A stretch of 64,000 bases of DNA from Setoptus koraiensis (lineage: Eukaryota; Arthropoda): positions 2,418,001 to 2,482,000 of the forward strand of contig CM106586.1 of NCBI GenBank assembly GCA_048013815.1. The letters are read 5' to 3'. Below, piece by piece: positions 10,981 to 22,805 of the stretch. Under the pieces are notes generated by a model. That model was not told where the DNA came from. It saw only the letters and a list, made by a program, of their open reading frames with translations, and made no database searches. Each line of letters opens with the position of its first letter. Within the stretch, counting starts at the first letter, position 1. A program made the translations under genes and the position numbers.

Positions 10981-13526
10981 GTGGCACATCATGGACATCG
11001 TGCAAGGGCAAGCAACAGCTAGCTGCCGCTGGACACTGTGGTGCTGCTGACACTGCGAGATGGTCCCAGTGGACCATCGAACTTTCTAAAATGTTCACGA
11101 TCGAACTTGACGCAGCGGACCTGCGCACGCACCACAAAGCGGCCGAAATTCGATTCTTTTCACAGCGCCAGATTAGATTCAAAATTCTGATTTGATTTTG
11201 AAGCTGCGCGATCTTGTGTGTTGCGAACGCATCGGGACGCACAAGATGCACACTAGCAAGCAACGAATGCCAAGCGAGAGAATATCAAGATAAAATCGGC
11301 CGAAATGTGGATATCGATGGAGCGCGCCGTGCATAGCCTTATATAGCCATACAGTGTAGATGGTTGTACGCAGCTATGCACGGCTATCTATGGCCCAAGG
11401 AATGAGTGTAATAGCAGTGTGATGGAATAACACCAATGTGGAAGCAACAGGCCGTGCCAGTGAGAGCGTGCGCCCTCTTTGCGCCTGGCCTGTTGCCGCT
11501 GGTCGGCGCACGGGCCGATAAAAGCCAATGGTCATTATATGCAGTTTGGCTGGCCGTGGCGTGTATTTAATGGCGAGAGAGTGAGCCAATGAACTGTGAA
11601 CCTCGGCACAGCGAAAGGAGCAATGAAACGAAGTGAAGAATTCGCTGCTTCGTTCGTCGCCGACGTTACATTGAGAGGCGTCATTTTGATCATCAGCGAG
11701 CCTGTGGCTGGCGCTTGTTGCAAACACATGGCGACCAACATGGTGAGTGGTGACCAACACAATTGATGATGCGTGTAAATGACTGCGCACTGATACTGAC
11801 CATAATGATGCAGCAGCGCCAGCCAAACTGATCCGAACTGACGCAAACTGTGCCAGCGACGGCGTTGCCAGTGGCAGCACAGCCAGAAGCCGGCGCTGCT
11901 GTTGTTGCTGGTGCGGTGGCGGCGGTGGTGCAATTCACGCATCAACAACAAAAACATTCTCTCAATGCCTCGCCGTCCATTCTTCAATTCGGCGCTGCTG
12001 CTGCTGCTGCTGCAGCATCACTGTAGATTCGCGTATGTACGGGGTGACACATCGGACATCCATCATAGTGGGCGCTGGTTGATAGAGCACGAGCAGACAA
12101 TGGCCGTCCATGCAGCTATGTACACAAACCGGCCAGTTCTTTTCGCTCGTCAAACGCACACAATCTCCACTATTATCCCTGTTGCTGGCCACTGGCCATT
12201 GTGCCGTTGTGCCATTGTGCCATTGTGCCCTCTCAGTGTGCGCATTGTGCCGACACGAATGTGCAACTGGTCAGTGGGCAACTTTGGCCATTTGCGGCCA
12301 TTCGCGGCCATTCGAATTGGGCGAATTGCGAGCCGCCAGCCGCAACATACGAACTGGCCACTGGGAGCCGCCGACTGGCGACTTGCAGTGAGCGCCTTCT
12401 AATGAAGACACCGCCGTCGCCTTTGTCTGTCTCGCTTACAACGCCGGCCGAGGCTGGCACGCATTTATATACGCGATTCTTTCAAATAAATACACATCAA
12501 ACTGAGCAGTGCTGAGAGTGGGCGATCAATTGAGTCGCCAGCACCGAAATCTTTACATATCCATGCTACTATGTACGCACAGACAAACATGCAAAAGTTG
12601 GATAATAATAGGCCCACTGGCATCATGGTCGTGCAGCCATAACAATGCCAGCAACAGGCAAATACCAGAATGGACCTGCGACTGCAACACCAACAACAAT
12701 GGCCACGGCCAACAACAACAGACAACAACAAATTACTGTTTCGCCTCATCTCGTTGCGTCGCGTCGCGTCGCGTCTCGCCTCGGGACCTGTCGATTGCTT
12801 GGTCATTTGTTTTGTGGTGCTAGGTGATGACTAGCACTTGTTTGGCGTCGTCATTTTTGCCAATTGCCCACAAGCCATTGTTTGCTCGTTGTCTGGTTGG
12901 CTGGTTCACTGGTTCACTGTCTAGCTGGTTGCGGCGCCGGACACGTACTGGAGGCGGAGATGAAGAAATGGAAGAAATGAAAAAATATGACAACTGGTGC
13001 TACTAAAGCTGCCAATTGGAGCATTTGCCAGTTGCGTCGATTCGCTGCTTTGATCTTGACTGATTCTGTTCGCTCCTTGTTTGCCGTTGTTCCTCGTTCC
13101 ATTATCGTTCTATTACTAGTACAGTCATTAGATGCGCCACATAGTGCCGGCCGAAACGAATGCCGCATTATATCTCTGGAAGCAGGCACGCTCATGCGAC
13201 CAAGGCGTCAACCAATGGACCCTGACGGAGCCTAAACCCAAACTGCAGACACTGGCGCTCACACGTCCAGCGGGCCGAAAAAGACACACGTAATTGCACA
13301 ACAATCTCCCTCTCCAGTTATATACCATGTTACCATGTGTTATTATTATTATTGGCAAAGACACCGAGAGAAGAAGCTTACAGGCAGCGATTGAATAATG
13401 TCGCGCCATTGGCGAGAAGACGCGACTTGTGCTGCTCTCACAAACATTGACTCACCCTGGCAGTCGTTGGAATTTCTATCCCATTTGCGGATAACAGAGA
13501 GCCTTGTGTAATGTCGCGTCCTTGGT

Positions 13527-13557
13527 GCCAGTTACGCCATCGTCTGGCGTAACTGGC
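13527..13557. repeat. Perfect 13-bp inverted repeat, 5-nt loop
   Basis: The left arm GCCAGTTACGCCA is followed by TCGTC and the exact reverse complement of the arm. A match this long with so small a spacer is unlikely by chance. No gene or transposon context is visible. Confidence 0.8.
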
Positions 13558-13664
13558 TTCGGCCTCGATTAAAGCGCGCAAAAATAAAAATAAACGGCCT
13601 GATACGCCAATGTGTGTCCATGTCGCGTTCTTGGGCAAACCTTGAATTGCTCGGGTCCCTGCCC

Positions 13665-13724
13665 AACTGTTATGGCATAACTGTGATAGCATAACTGTGA
13701 TAGCATAACTGTTATAGCATAACC
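13665..13724. repeat. Tandem repeat, 14-bp unit
   Basis: About four copies of AACTGTGATAGCAT or near variants, then a partial copy. It lies in the gene-free region. Confidence 0.8.
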
Positions 13725-14372
13725 GCATAGCCAAGGCGACATTCTAGTGTGAACAGAATGGTAATGGCGACCAGACAGACAGACAGACAGAAAATTGCTA
13801 CTGGGTACCAGCAGTTCGTCACTACAACAGCTGGCCAAAGTGAAAAAAGTAGCTGGCAACAGAACAGAAGTGGCGAAATTAATGCAAACAGGAACCTCTC
13901 ATGAGCATTTGCATATATGATGTAAGCGTGAGCGTCGAATGGCATGGCGAATCGAATGCGAATGCAACTGCGATTCCGACTGCGAATGCGAACAAACTCA
14001 TTAGGCAAATGGCGATGCATGTGTATGTGTGACATAATAATTGTTTGTTTAAGTAACGGCATATATTATTAATCAATACTTCAGTGGCATGCTAACAAAG
14101 TAATAGTCTCTTCGCTGTGTTCGCTGCCGAGCAGCTCACATTACTTCTCAATAATAATCTTGCCGCTTGTATAATAAGCGCTGTTTCTTGCGCAATCACA
14201 CTACTAACTAACTTTACTGTATTAGCAGCACACAGAAGCCGAAGTCAGATGGTGAATAATTGAGCAAATCATTCATTTCAAGTTGCACCACTATAGGCAT
14301 TAGCTATGTATGGTTGACCAGTGATCTAATGTCCGTCGGCCAAACAAGCCAGAGAGAGAAGAAGAATGAGAA

Positions 14373-14403
14373 GTAAAAGTAGCTGGCGAGCAGCTACTTT
14401 TAC
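14373..14403. repeat. Perfect 13-bp inverted repeat, 5-nt loop
   Basis: The left arm GTAAAAGTAGCTG is followed by GCGAG and the exact reverse complement of the arm. It has the same geometry as the hairpin at 13527-13557 but an unrelated sequence. Confidence 0.8.
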
Positions 14404-17400
14404 GATGATGACATCATTGCATCTTCCATCGATAAGAAGTTCTGATAGTTCTAATAGTTGTGATAGTTCTGATAGAGATGTTAAAGTATTACTCGGTTGG
14501 CTCGCTTCTGCTCCAATGATGGCTAATTGGCGCCATCGCCATCATTATCATTAAGTTAGCAGCAACTGGTATGCGACTGTGTGTGTGCGTCTGAACCGTT
14601 TATCGTTTCACCTTAATGAGTTCTTTATGAGATTCAAAGCTTGGCATCGACATCACATATTCGCGTTGCATGCACATTACATAACTCTTCATTTTAGACA
14701 ACAGCATGAGCTTGTTTTTGTTGACTAACGTACGTAGTCTGTCTAGTGGAGTTGTTTTATGTGCCCATAGACATTGGTAGCAGCGGCAACTAGCATGCCG
14801 GCCATATGTGTACCTTCGCCTTTTATGTTGTGTCTGATGGGCATCATGAGGATAATGATCAAATAATGGCATCAACATGACAACAACGACGATTTGATCT
14901 TAGCAAACAATCCAATAAAAGTGTCTAATTAATTTCATCCAGCAACCAACGGCAATATAAGTTACAAGCTCTCGTTGTGTAGCTTGCCGACTGCTGACTG
15001 GCCGGTTGTCTGGCGTGTTATATTTGACATGAGTAAGTTTAACATGTTACATAATCCGAAACACATCGAATGGGCCTTTAGATTATGTATGTATGTATTA
15101 TTGCAGGGCCGTTAGTCGAGACATAAGCTAACATCAGTGGCGGTGGCGGCGGCAGTCAAATTATTATGATATCGTCGAGTTAGTTTTGCTTTTTGTAGTT
15201 GCAAGTTAATTGGTAGTCCCGCTAACACCACTCGGCAGCTTGATAAAATCACACACACAAACAGCTATTATACGATTAACACAATCGAGCATAATCACTC
15301 AGCGTGTTGTTTGCAGAGGCAACAACAACTAGCTGCCACTCTCTCTAGAGTAATTATTTACACATGTCAGTTAGCCTGCTTGGGATAAAAAGAGGGAGAG
15401 AGAGATAGAGATGGGAGAATTGTTTATTAGCGATGGAGAGTGAACATACTGAGTCAATGGTAGTGTCGCGAAAATTACCATCAAACACACAGACATTTGA
15501 TTCAATTGAATCGTATTTGACTCAGACATCTGATTTGTTGAAAAAAGAAACCAATCTTATTTTGTCAGTTTCGCTAGATAACAGTTTAACAGTTAGCTGT
15601 TGTTTTTGATTGGCAACGAGGCCCATGAGAGCGTCCGAGGTGCGAGGATTGGCTTATGCGAATCAAATCAGATGGTGAGTTAATTTCTCACCGTCATCTG
15701 GTTGTCATGTGATGATGATCTCACACTATTCTATATTGCATTAGGGCTCTAGTAAGGAAACTAACTACACAATATCAAAACAATATTACTGTACGCCAGC
15801 GTGTATGTGGGGACAGATGGCAATAATTGGCTGAATAAATCAATTGATGGAAACAGTATAGTTAGTTAGTATCAAAGCGGCGCCACGAACAGCCAGTAGG
15901 AAAATTTTCGCCTTCGAAAAACTTCTTTCGCCTTCTGTCTTCTTATCGACACACCATCAACATTGACGAAGCTACCATGTTACGTAAGCTATTAACTATG
16001 GCTTATGATATAACTCCGGATGACAGAATGAAGAAAAAAAGACAAATGTGTTCAGTCGATCGGTCACAAAATGGGCTCTCTTTAGCATGTAGCAGTCTAG
16101 GTAGTTTAACGGTAAGAATATCGTCCGTGACTTTCCGTCCAACCAGTTGTTGCTCACTTGTCATTAGCATGATCGTTATCATAAACGTCCATTCATTTAC
16201 ATTAGTGTGAACAGAGGGAGAGCGATAACAAGAGGAGGAAGAAGAAGACGGAGGAATTATCGTGAAAAGAGAACTCAGAGAGGCGGAATACCGAAAAATT
16301 ATCCGGTGTAGTGTGTAGTTATCGTGTTGATTATCGTTCCATGATCACCGTTCACAAAATAACCATGTTGTTTGTCTTAATATCTCTAGCAGAAACACAA
16401 CATTTGTTTGTGATGTCGGTGGTGGCAAACTATCCATCACCATTACCGTTGTCTCAATTAGACTCACAACCACTACTAAAACTTACTACACGGTTACACC
16501 CTTCCTTTCGATTAATTTATCATACTGGCCACTCGGACTCTTTCTCTCTCTCTCTCGCTCGCTCTCTCGCTCTCTCGCTCGCTCAATCTATCTTTTGCCT
16601 TTAACCTGCCCAATCCTTCCTTAATTGACTATTACGGTCATATGATAATGATTATTGCTAATAAAAAAATTAAATATTTATATATATAACGTAATTATCA
16701 GAGATATAGTCAAATGAAAGAGTACGCACACACAAATAAGCGACAGACGAAGAATCTTCTTTTTCGCCCATTTATTATTGGGCGTAAATGGTCAGAGCTG
16801 TCAAAGTTGTTCTCCTTGTCTGTTGCTCAACGTTGATTTAGATTTACAACATTCACATTCATCTAGATCGAACTTGAAATAATTGTTGTTTGTAACTTTT
16901 TCAATGATTTATTAGCTCACTGAACCATAAATGAATGAATTGATGAATGAAGTTGTATTCAATTTTTCTTTCTCTATCTCTCTTCAGCTCTCTGCAATTA
17001 TAACAAGCTAGAGCAAAAGTTTGAATTTTAGTTAAGTTTATCTTCATCCATCTCACTCAACTAGACAAACCATCATTAGTTCTAATACAAATCGATTCAA
17101 ATGTATAAATTTGAGGTTTGACCTAACTAACTACGAGCAAAATCGTTCATTTTTTGATCTGAATCAATTAATTCATGTCACCATACTAGAACACTGTTAG
17201 ATTATATTTAATAATTAGATCTAACCAACGATTATATAGTCACTGCTGTTGTTGTTATGTAATTTAATATCATCAATTGGTGGCACCATTCGAGCAAGTA
17301 AATCCTAGATAGTCAATATTGATTAACTGTGAACAAATAACCGCACATGTTGCCTATGATTTCATAGACTTTCCAAATCACTCATTGGTTTTTTCCAATG

Positions 17401-18729
17401 ACTGTGACAAGACGATAAACCCTTTTGTGACATACCCTTTGTTTCGCTTGCTCATCAAGTTTTTAACGCCGTCGCTAATGCTGACTTGTAAAGCTGCACT
17501 CAAATAATGCGGGTTTTCTCATTGAAATTCAACCAAAAAAACAGCTCGCTACTTTTAATGGCGAGCTCAAAAATTGTATTAATATAAACCAGCAACAAAA
17601 GAGGCAATTAATTGTACATGGTGAACGAACAAGTACAAACACATTGCCGGGATTGATACCAAACCGATATGTCTAGCAGCTTTTAGAGGCTCGCATGTAT
17701 AACTAATGAGCGTAGATGTCAAGCTGATATATTGCTGTAAGAACAATCATTCAGTATTATGGGTAGTAAACTTAACAGCTCAGGTGCTAGCTGATAAGTT
17801 GTTTTGTTAACATTACCGTGAACAACTTCCTGTTCGATATTGGATTCAGCACACAAAACATTACAAATCGCACTTTACAATGCTGTTCAAATTTCGAAGG
17901 CTTGGTGGTATCAAGTCAAAATCGAGGCTAGATTCAAACCATAACTTTCGTTGATTACGTCAATTTGACTGTTGTTATTATAGGAAACGAATCTAGGTTA
18001 AACTATCACACACATGTTGATGGTCTGTGCGGCGATTCTTTCGATTGTATATCTTCATCCGGTGTTAAGGTCTAATTGTACGCAATATATATGTATTCTT
18101 GAATTATACGAATGTGTATAGCATGTATTCAACATTCTATACACAATCGACTAATTTCGACATGATCTCAACATTCAAAATTAACTGGAGCGACAAATTG
18201 TTTGTAACCAATTGAGCGTTTCGCTGGTCTTTTGGACACCTCAACTCATTCCAACCTCACAACAAGGTCCAACCAGCCAGGAGACGTCAATCTCGGTAGG
18301 CTACAACATGTTGGATATCAAGACGGCGTGACATATTGTTTAGTGTTTTACTCTATCGCTAACGAATAGTCTATCTGGAATGCTCGAAAAATTTGTTAAC
18401 GAAGAACACAAAAAGCTATTTTGTCGCCCTCATTCGATTTCCAAGTAAACTATTCACAACTTTTTGTGTTACTTTTTTGCCCATAGGAAAATAGTAGAAC
18501 ATATTATAGCCTGAAGATGGCATCACAAACGTTTTGGGCGTGTGTCCTCATGTCCACGACATGATCACACCATTATTGTTGATTACGTTGCGAGACGTAT
18601 TATTCATATTTATACCGGCTGCGAGCTTGATCATATTAAACTACTATTATCATTATTATTGTCATCTTGATATAGTGCTTCTGTCTAGACATCACGTCAC
18701 GATATAAGATAGAATCTGTTCCAAACAAA

Positions 18730-18979
18730 ATGACTGACAGAAATCCGGAAGAGACCAAAGCAGATCACGAGGAAGACGGTGAGTTACAATTCTTTCATTT
18801 GTTTTATTCTGCCATAGGACACCCTCAATAACCGATTTACCTCTTCGAACCCCGACATAAATACTCCCGAAATAATATTAGAGGAAATCAAGAATCTCCG
18901 CTTGATCAACGACAAGTATCGCTACAGGATTCAAATCTTGGAGGCTGCAGTTAGTGAGATGAAAGCTAAACTTGCCTGA
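18730..18979 (+). pseudogene. Weak candidate: broken two-part coiled-coil gene
   Basis: An ATG at 18730 opens an acidic stretch (MTDRNPEETKADHEED) that runs into a GTGAGT donor-like site at 18779. After an AG at 18816-18817, a frame of 53 codons reads to a TGA at 18977-18979. It ends in a charged, leucine-patterned segment (EEIKNLRLINDKYRYRIQIL), which looks like a coiled coil. The putative intron would be only 39 bp and the two frames do not join, so this is either a broken copy or chance. I do not recognise the family. Confidence 0.25.
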
Positions 18980-19985
18980 GCCGATGGGCCCATCAGTCGA
19001 AACATTCGACTAAATAAAAACCTGGACCCTCTATCGAGATATGTGATGATTTTTAGATTCGGTTTCAAGCAGAATAATTTTAGTGTCTGGTGATTTTCTA
19101 GGTTCCGTACAGGTGCTTCCGTCGCAACTCTACAACTCTCAATACGCTCAATCATCGGCACCTGACAAGGCTTCTTGACAAGGTCTCGCCTTTGATGCTC
19201 ATGGTTTATTCCGGTGGAGTCTGATTGTCTGACAATTCTCTATGAGCCTAGTTTTATGAAACTAGAGATAATGCGTGTGCAGAATAAATGACAACAACGG
19301 CTTCAAATGACCGTTCTTTTGCCTATTTTCAGTTGTTTACTGTATGAAGTTTCTCCAATGCCTTAAACCCAGTACAAGAGAAATCCGACAGGGCGGCGTT
19401 GCTCAGCTTTCTACAACCAGTGTATCGCCCTCAGGGCACGCTGCAACAAGCAATCAAAAAAGAAATCATTTTACGAAACAATGTGCCGTTGACTGCACAT
19501 TTTTTGGACGACGCCAGCGTCCCTGCCGGATCTTTCTTGAACCAAGAGTGAGAGCGTTGGAAAAACCTCACACACCAGTAGTTACACTACGGATTATGTG
19601 AGCAACGCACTCTCACAGTTGTTTTTACGTTCCTATTTTTGTTTGTTTCGTTTCTAACGCAATATCAGCGACGCCGATTCAGCGTTTGTTGTTGGTAATG
19701 GTATGAAATGACGCTGCTGTTATTTCTGTTTTAGTGAACTATGCGTCATTCTTGTCTATTTAATAGCTCGTATTATTATCACTGCTGTTATTATTATCAT
19801 TATTCTCTATCAATTGCTTACATAATTCTACAATCTCCATGATTAATGTATTAATAATATTGAATTATTATTGAAAAACAACGACGACAATTTACCCATT
19901 GGACAGCTAGACAGATACTCAAAAATAAACAAAAGTCCGATATAGATATACATCTCTATCAGATTATCAAATTGGATAACTTTAC
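18980..19985. other. Intergenic region before the CIMR-repeat receptor
   Basis: No gene recognised. The last 250 bp are AT-rich with runs of TTATTA and are the likely promoter and leader of the receptor gene starting at 19986. No TATA box at a decisive distance can be singled out. Confidence 0.4.
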
Positions 19986-22025
19986 ATGGAGATCATATAC
20001 AATCGACACGTTACCTTTGTAACGACTATTCTTATCTCAATATTGTTTGTTGGGATAGATGGACTAAATCTGAAAGCTTTCAATGTTGTTTACGAAGAGT
20101 CAAATGAATTTATATTCAACACCACCAGAACGCTAACTCTGCCCCAATGTAACGGCTATCATGCTTGCCTTTTGAAGAATGGTACTTTTCAGTCAGGTTA
20201 TACATTAGATGTCGACAAATTGGGCCACTATGAAGCTGGTCTTGGTTACTTCAAAACATCGAAGAAAGATAAAAAACTAGATAAAGTCACCGACGACTTA
20301 TGTCCGCTCGGCTATCATATACAAATCCATACTCATTGTAACACTCATTGGCACCCGCCAATCCATTTGCATCACGCCAACTGCAAGGAAATATTTGAAT
20401 GGAGTTCTCCTTTTGCCTGTACCGATCACGTGGTGGTCACTCAAGAGAGCCAATGTTATACTTACAATAAACAGGGCCAACTTATCAGCTTAATACCCCT
20501 GCTAAAGTCGGACGGCTCAGGCTATCAAGTGAATGCATCTAGATTCTCCGACACCAATGGAAATTTTCACATCAATGTCTGTAACGAAGCTAGCATAGAG
20601 TGTGGTCCTAATGTTTCATCTTGCTTCACATCAAAACAGAATGGAACTATTGAAGCAGGCTTCAATAATCTTACTCGCATTAATTGGGATGCAACTGAGA
20701 ACGCCACCATCATCACTTACCTTGGTCAACACAACCCAGCGTGTATAGATAATCAGAGAACTAAAACAACCATTCGTTTTAGATGTCCCAGCTCAATCCG
20801 TCTCAAAACGCAACCAACATTAGTTTCAACTAGCCCTTGCGAAAGTGTGATAGATTGGGAAACTATACACGCATGTCCTGAATCAAACATAACGGCAAAG
20901 GCTACGGAATGTTTGCTGAAACTTGACCACTATAATATTAGTGTCCCAATAACAGATCTAACCAATGGGAGGAATGAGGTGGATGTCGATGACGTCAAAG
21001 TGAATCAAACAGACTATACCATGAAATTGGGTATATGCAAAGGTTTATCTAGCTTCCCATGTGCAGGAAAACTAGTTAGCACTGAAACTGCCTGCCTCAT
21101 CCCGAAGAATGATAAAAACATTAAACAAGAGCATAGTGAGTCAAGGATTGTGGGATCTATTATAGACGGTACTATTAGGTTAGCGGACAACACAGTCATC
21201 ATTCATTATCCCACCAATGAAGCTTGTGTCTCATCCGATGAGACTCAAAAAACAGCTCAAAAAACGTCAACTAGAATTGAATTTAGTTGTGATCCAAACG
21301 CTGATGATACTAATAGCAAACCAAAATTTGTAGGGTACGAAGATTGTTCCTATGTGTTTTCCTGGCCTTCAAAGCAACTCTGTCACAAGATATATCTTGA
21401 TCAAGGCTCTCTCGAACAGGTTAACAAGACTTTCATGAGGAACACCGGTGAGCAGATAGAAAAACCCTCTGTAGTCGTCACCCCCAAGACCACAAACAGC
21501 TCAACTGTTGTCGCGGAGAAAAACCATACGCTAAATGAACACCACGAGCACAAGGAAAAACCTGAGCAAAAGGAAAAACATGAGCAAAAGGTAGAGTCTA
21601 CCCACACGAAAGAGTCTACCCATACGAAAGAGTCCAATCATACGAAAGAGTCCAACCATACGGTAGAGTCGAACAATGGACATCATGTTTTTAGTGGAGA
21701 GGAACTCCACGAAAATACCAATACCGATGCGAACTCCCATTATAATAGTCATCAGGAGGACCACCACCAAGCGTCTCCTCAACCCTCTGTAAACAAATCG
21801 GTTAAACGAACCGACAAGGCTCCTGACGGCAATCGATTTCACAAGATAGTTATGATTAGTTTGATATTAATTTCATTCATTGCATGTTTTGTGATAATTG
21901 TATACCTAAATGCTAAAACTAGATTGACCAGACCTCTCAACAGCTTCAGGTCTAGAAATCAACAAGCCGCTAATGTACCCTACAGAAGAGTTGTTGACGA
22001 TTATGGGGAGAATGGTGATTTATGA
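19986..22025 (+). CDS. Type I membrane receptor with three CIMR (mannose-6-phosphate receptor) repeats, Lerp-like
   Basis: A single-exon ORF of 679 aa. It has a signal peptide (about 1-26), a luminal or extracellular part, one transmembrane helix (about 621-643) and a 36-residue tail. The luminal part repeats the CIMR pattern in which each unit ends in C-x3-[FI]-x-W-x5-C: CKEIFEWSSPFAC, CESVIDWETIHAC and CSYVFSWPSKQLC. It also has internal strands such as FHINVCNEAS and TIRFRCPS. The linker before the membrane (about 500-600) is rich in His, Glu and Lys, with imperfect THTKES repeats. The tail holds YRRV (about 666-669), a YxxPhi adaptor-binding type motif, then an acidic end. By family, such receptors carry cargo between Golgi and lysosome; insect Lerp does so without needing mannose-6-phosphate. 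Three repeats is fewer than in Lerp or vertebrate CI-MPR, so cargo is unknown. Confidence 0.75.
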   Translation: MEIIYNRHVTFVTTILISILFVGIDGLNLKAFNVVYEESNEFIFNTTRTLTLPQCNGYHACLLKNGTFQSGYTLDVDKLGHYEAGLGYFKTSKKDKKLDKVTDDLCPLGYHIQIHTHCNTHWHPPIHLHHANCKEIFEWSSPFACTDHVVVTQESQCYTYNKQGQLISLIPLLKSDGSGYQVNASRFSDTNGNFHINVCNEASIECGPNVSSCFTSKQNGTIEAGFNNLTRINWDATENATIITYLGQHNPACIDNQRTKTTIRFRCPSSIRLKTQPTLVSTSPCESVIDWETIHACPESNITAKATECLLKLDHYNISVPITDLTNGRNEVDVDDVKVNQTDYTMKLGICKGLSSFPCAGKLVSTETACLIPKNDKNIKQEHSESRIVGSIIDGTIRLADNTVIIHYPTNEACVSSDETQKTAQKTSTRIEFSCDPNADDTNSKPKFVGYEDCSYVFSWPSKQLCHKIYLDQGSLEQVNKTFMRNTGEQIEKPSVVVTPKTTNSSTVVAEKNHTLNEHHEHKEKPEQKEKHEQKVESTHTKESTHTKESNHTKESNHTVESNNGHHVFSGEELHENTNTDANSHYNSHQEDHHQASPQPSVNKSVKRTDKAPDGNRFHKIVMISLILISFIACFVIIVYLNAKTRLTRPLNSFRSRNQQAANVPYRRVVDDYGENGDL

Positions 22026-22805
22026 GTGTACGAAATAAGTCAAACAAGCAAATGTAACAGCAGGATTCCTAAGAAATGTTATGTGATATATACAGTATCG
22101 ACTTATTAGTTCGAACAACACATGAGTATAAATAATTAGTCGTGTAGTCATAATGATATCTCGTGAACAACTATACTAGTTTCTTCTGTCACTTGATTAT
22201 TTGAACTTTGATTTAGATTTGTTTATATTTTTATTTATTCTTGCTTGGCATGAACAATTACAGTCTTTCGATTCAAAGACATGTAATTCGTCATGCGATA
22301 ATGCGAACTAACAAGCTGTAAGTCTGCGCGTTTCATCGAGCACATGAGATAGCGTTCGATGGTACGGGCACAGAAATCAACTACAACAATAACAGTTGTA
22401 GGAGTAACTGGAAATTGGATTCTGGAAGGCCAAATCATCAACTTCACCACCTGTTGCCTTACTTCTGTTGGTTCTATCAGTCACATAATATTAAGTGTTA
22501 CATAATAGAATTGCTCATACGTCTTTTCTATATCCAATCAATTTATATATCAATAGAAGATTTACAATCGTTTCAAATCAATGCAACTGTATATCATGTT
22601 TTGATTGAGAAACGAAAAAAAGGACTAAAACACTGTAAGAAGATTCTGTGGGTCGATATAAAAGCAACAGATTTATCGATATGATAGGATTTTTATATAA
22701 GAACCAAAGCAACTATGTTAGGACAACAACTATAGAATTTATGTAAACAAGGGCTACTTTTTTTTCTCAATAGGATCTCGTTAGAAATTAATAAAGGGAC
22801 GAGAA
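22026..22805. other. Intergenic region between CIMR receptor and TMCO4
   Basis: AT-rich. A 71-codon minus-strand frame at 22235-22450 without a Met start was examined and not accepted. It likely holds the receptor 3' UTR and the TMCO4 promoter. Confidence 0.4.

Larger units (their letters stand above)
8532..18729. other. Long gene-free region upstream of the RA-domain gene
   Basis: About 10 kb without a convincing gene. It is rich in TTG/CAA runs, (TGAG)n near 9857-9873, TG runs near 10731-10747, a CTG run near 11996-12013, a (GACA)n run near 13775-13792 and a CT-rich run near 16536-16590. Between about 10450 and 13700 it is visibly GC-richer and full of TGGCCA-type words, so many overlapping chance ORFs appear in all frames with no domain or codon signal. 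It probably contains promoter and enhancer DNA for the RA-domain gene or its neighbours, but nothing in the sequence proves this. Confidence 0.5.

Noticed and set aside
10464-13859. Many overlapping ORFs of 60-170 codons on both strands
   Set aside because: They overlap in all frames in a GC-richer stretch, carry no recognisable domain, and many lack an ATG. Composition explains them.
15977-16604. Two plus-strand ORFs, the second with a hydrophobic signal-like start
   Set aside because: No cysteine pattern, no splice partner and no family; the second runs into a CT microsatellite.
22235-22450. 71-codon minus-strand frame between the CIMR receptor and TMCO4
   Set aside because: No ATG at its head, no partner exon found and no recognisable family, although its composition looks protein-like.
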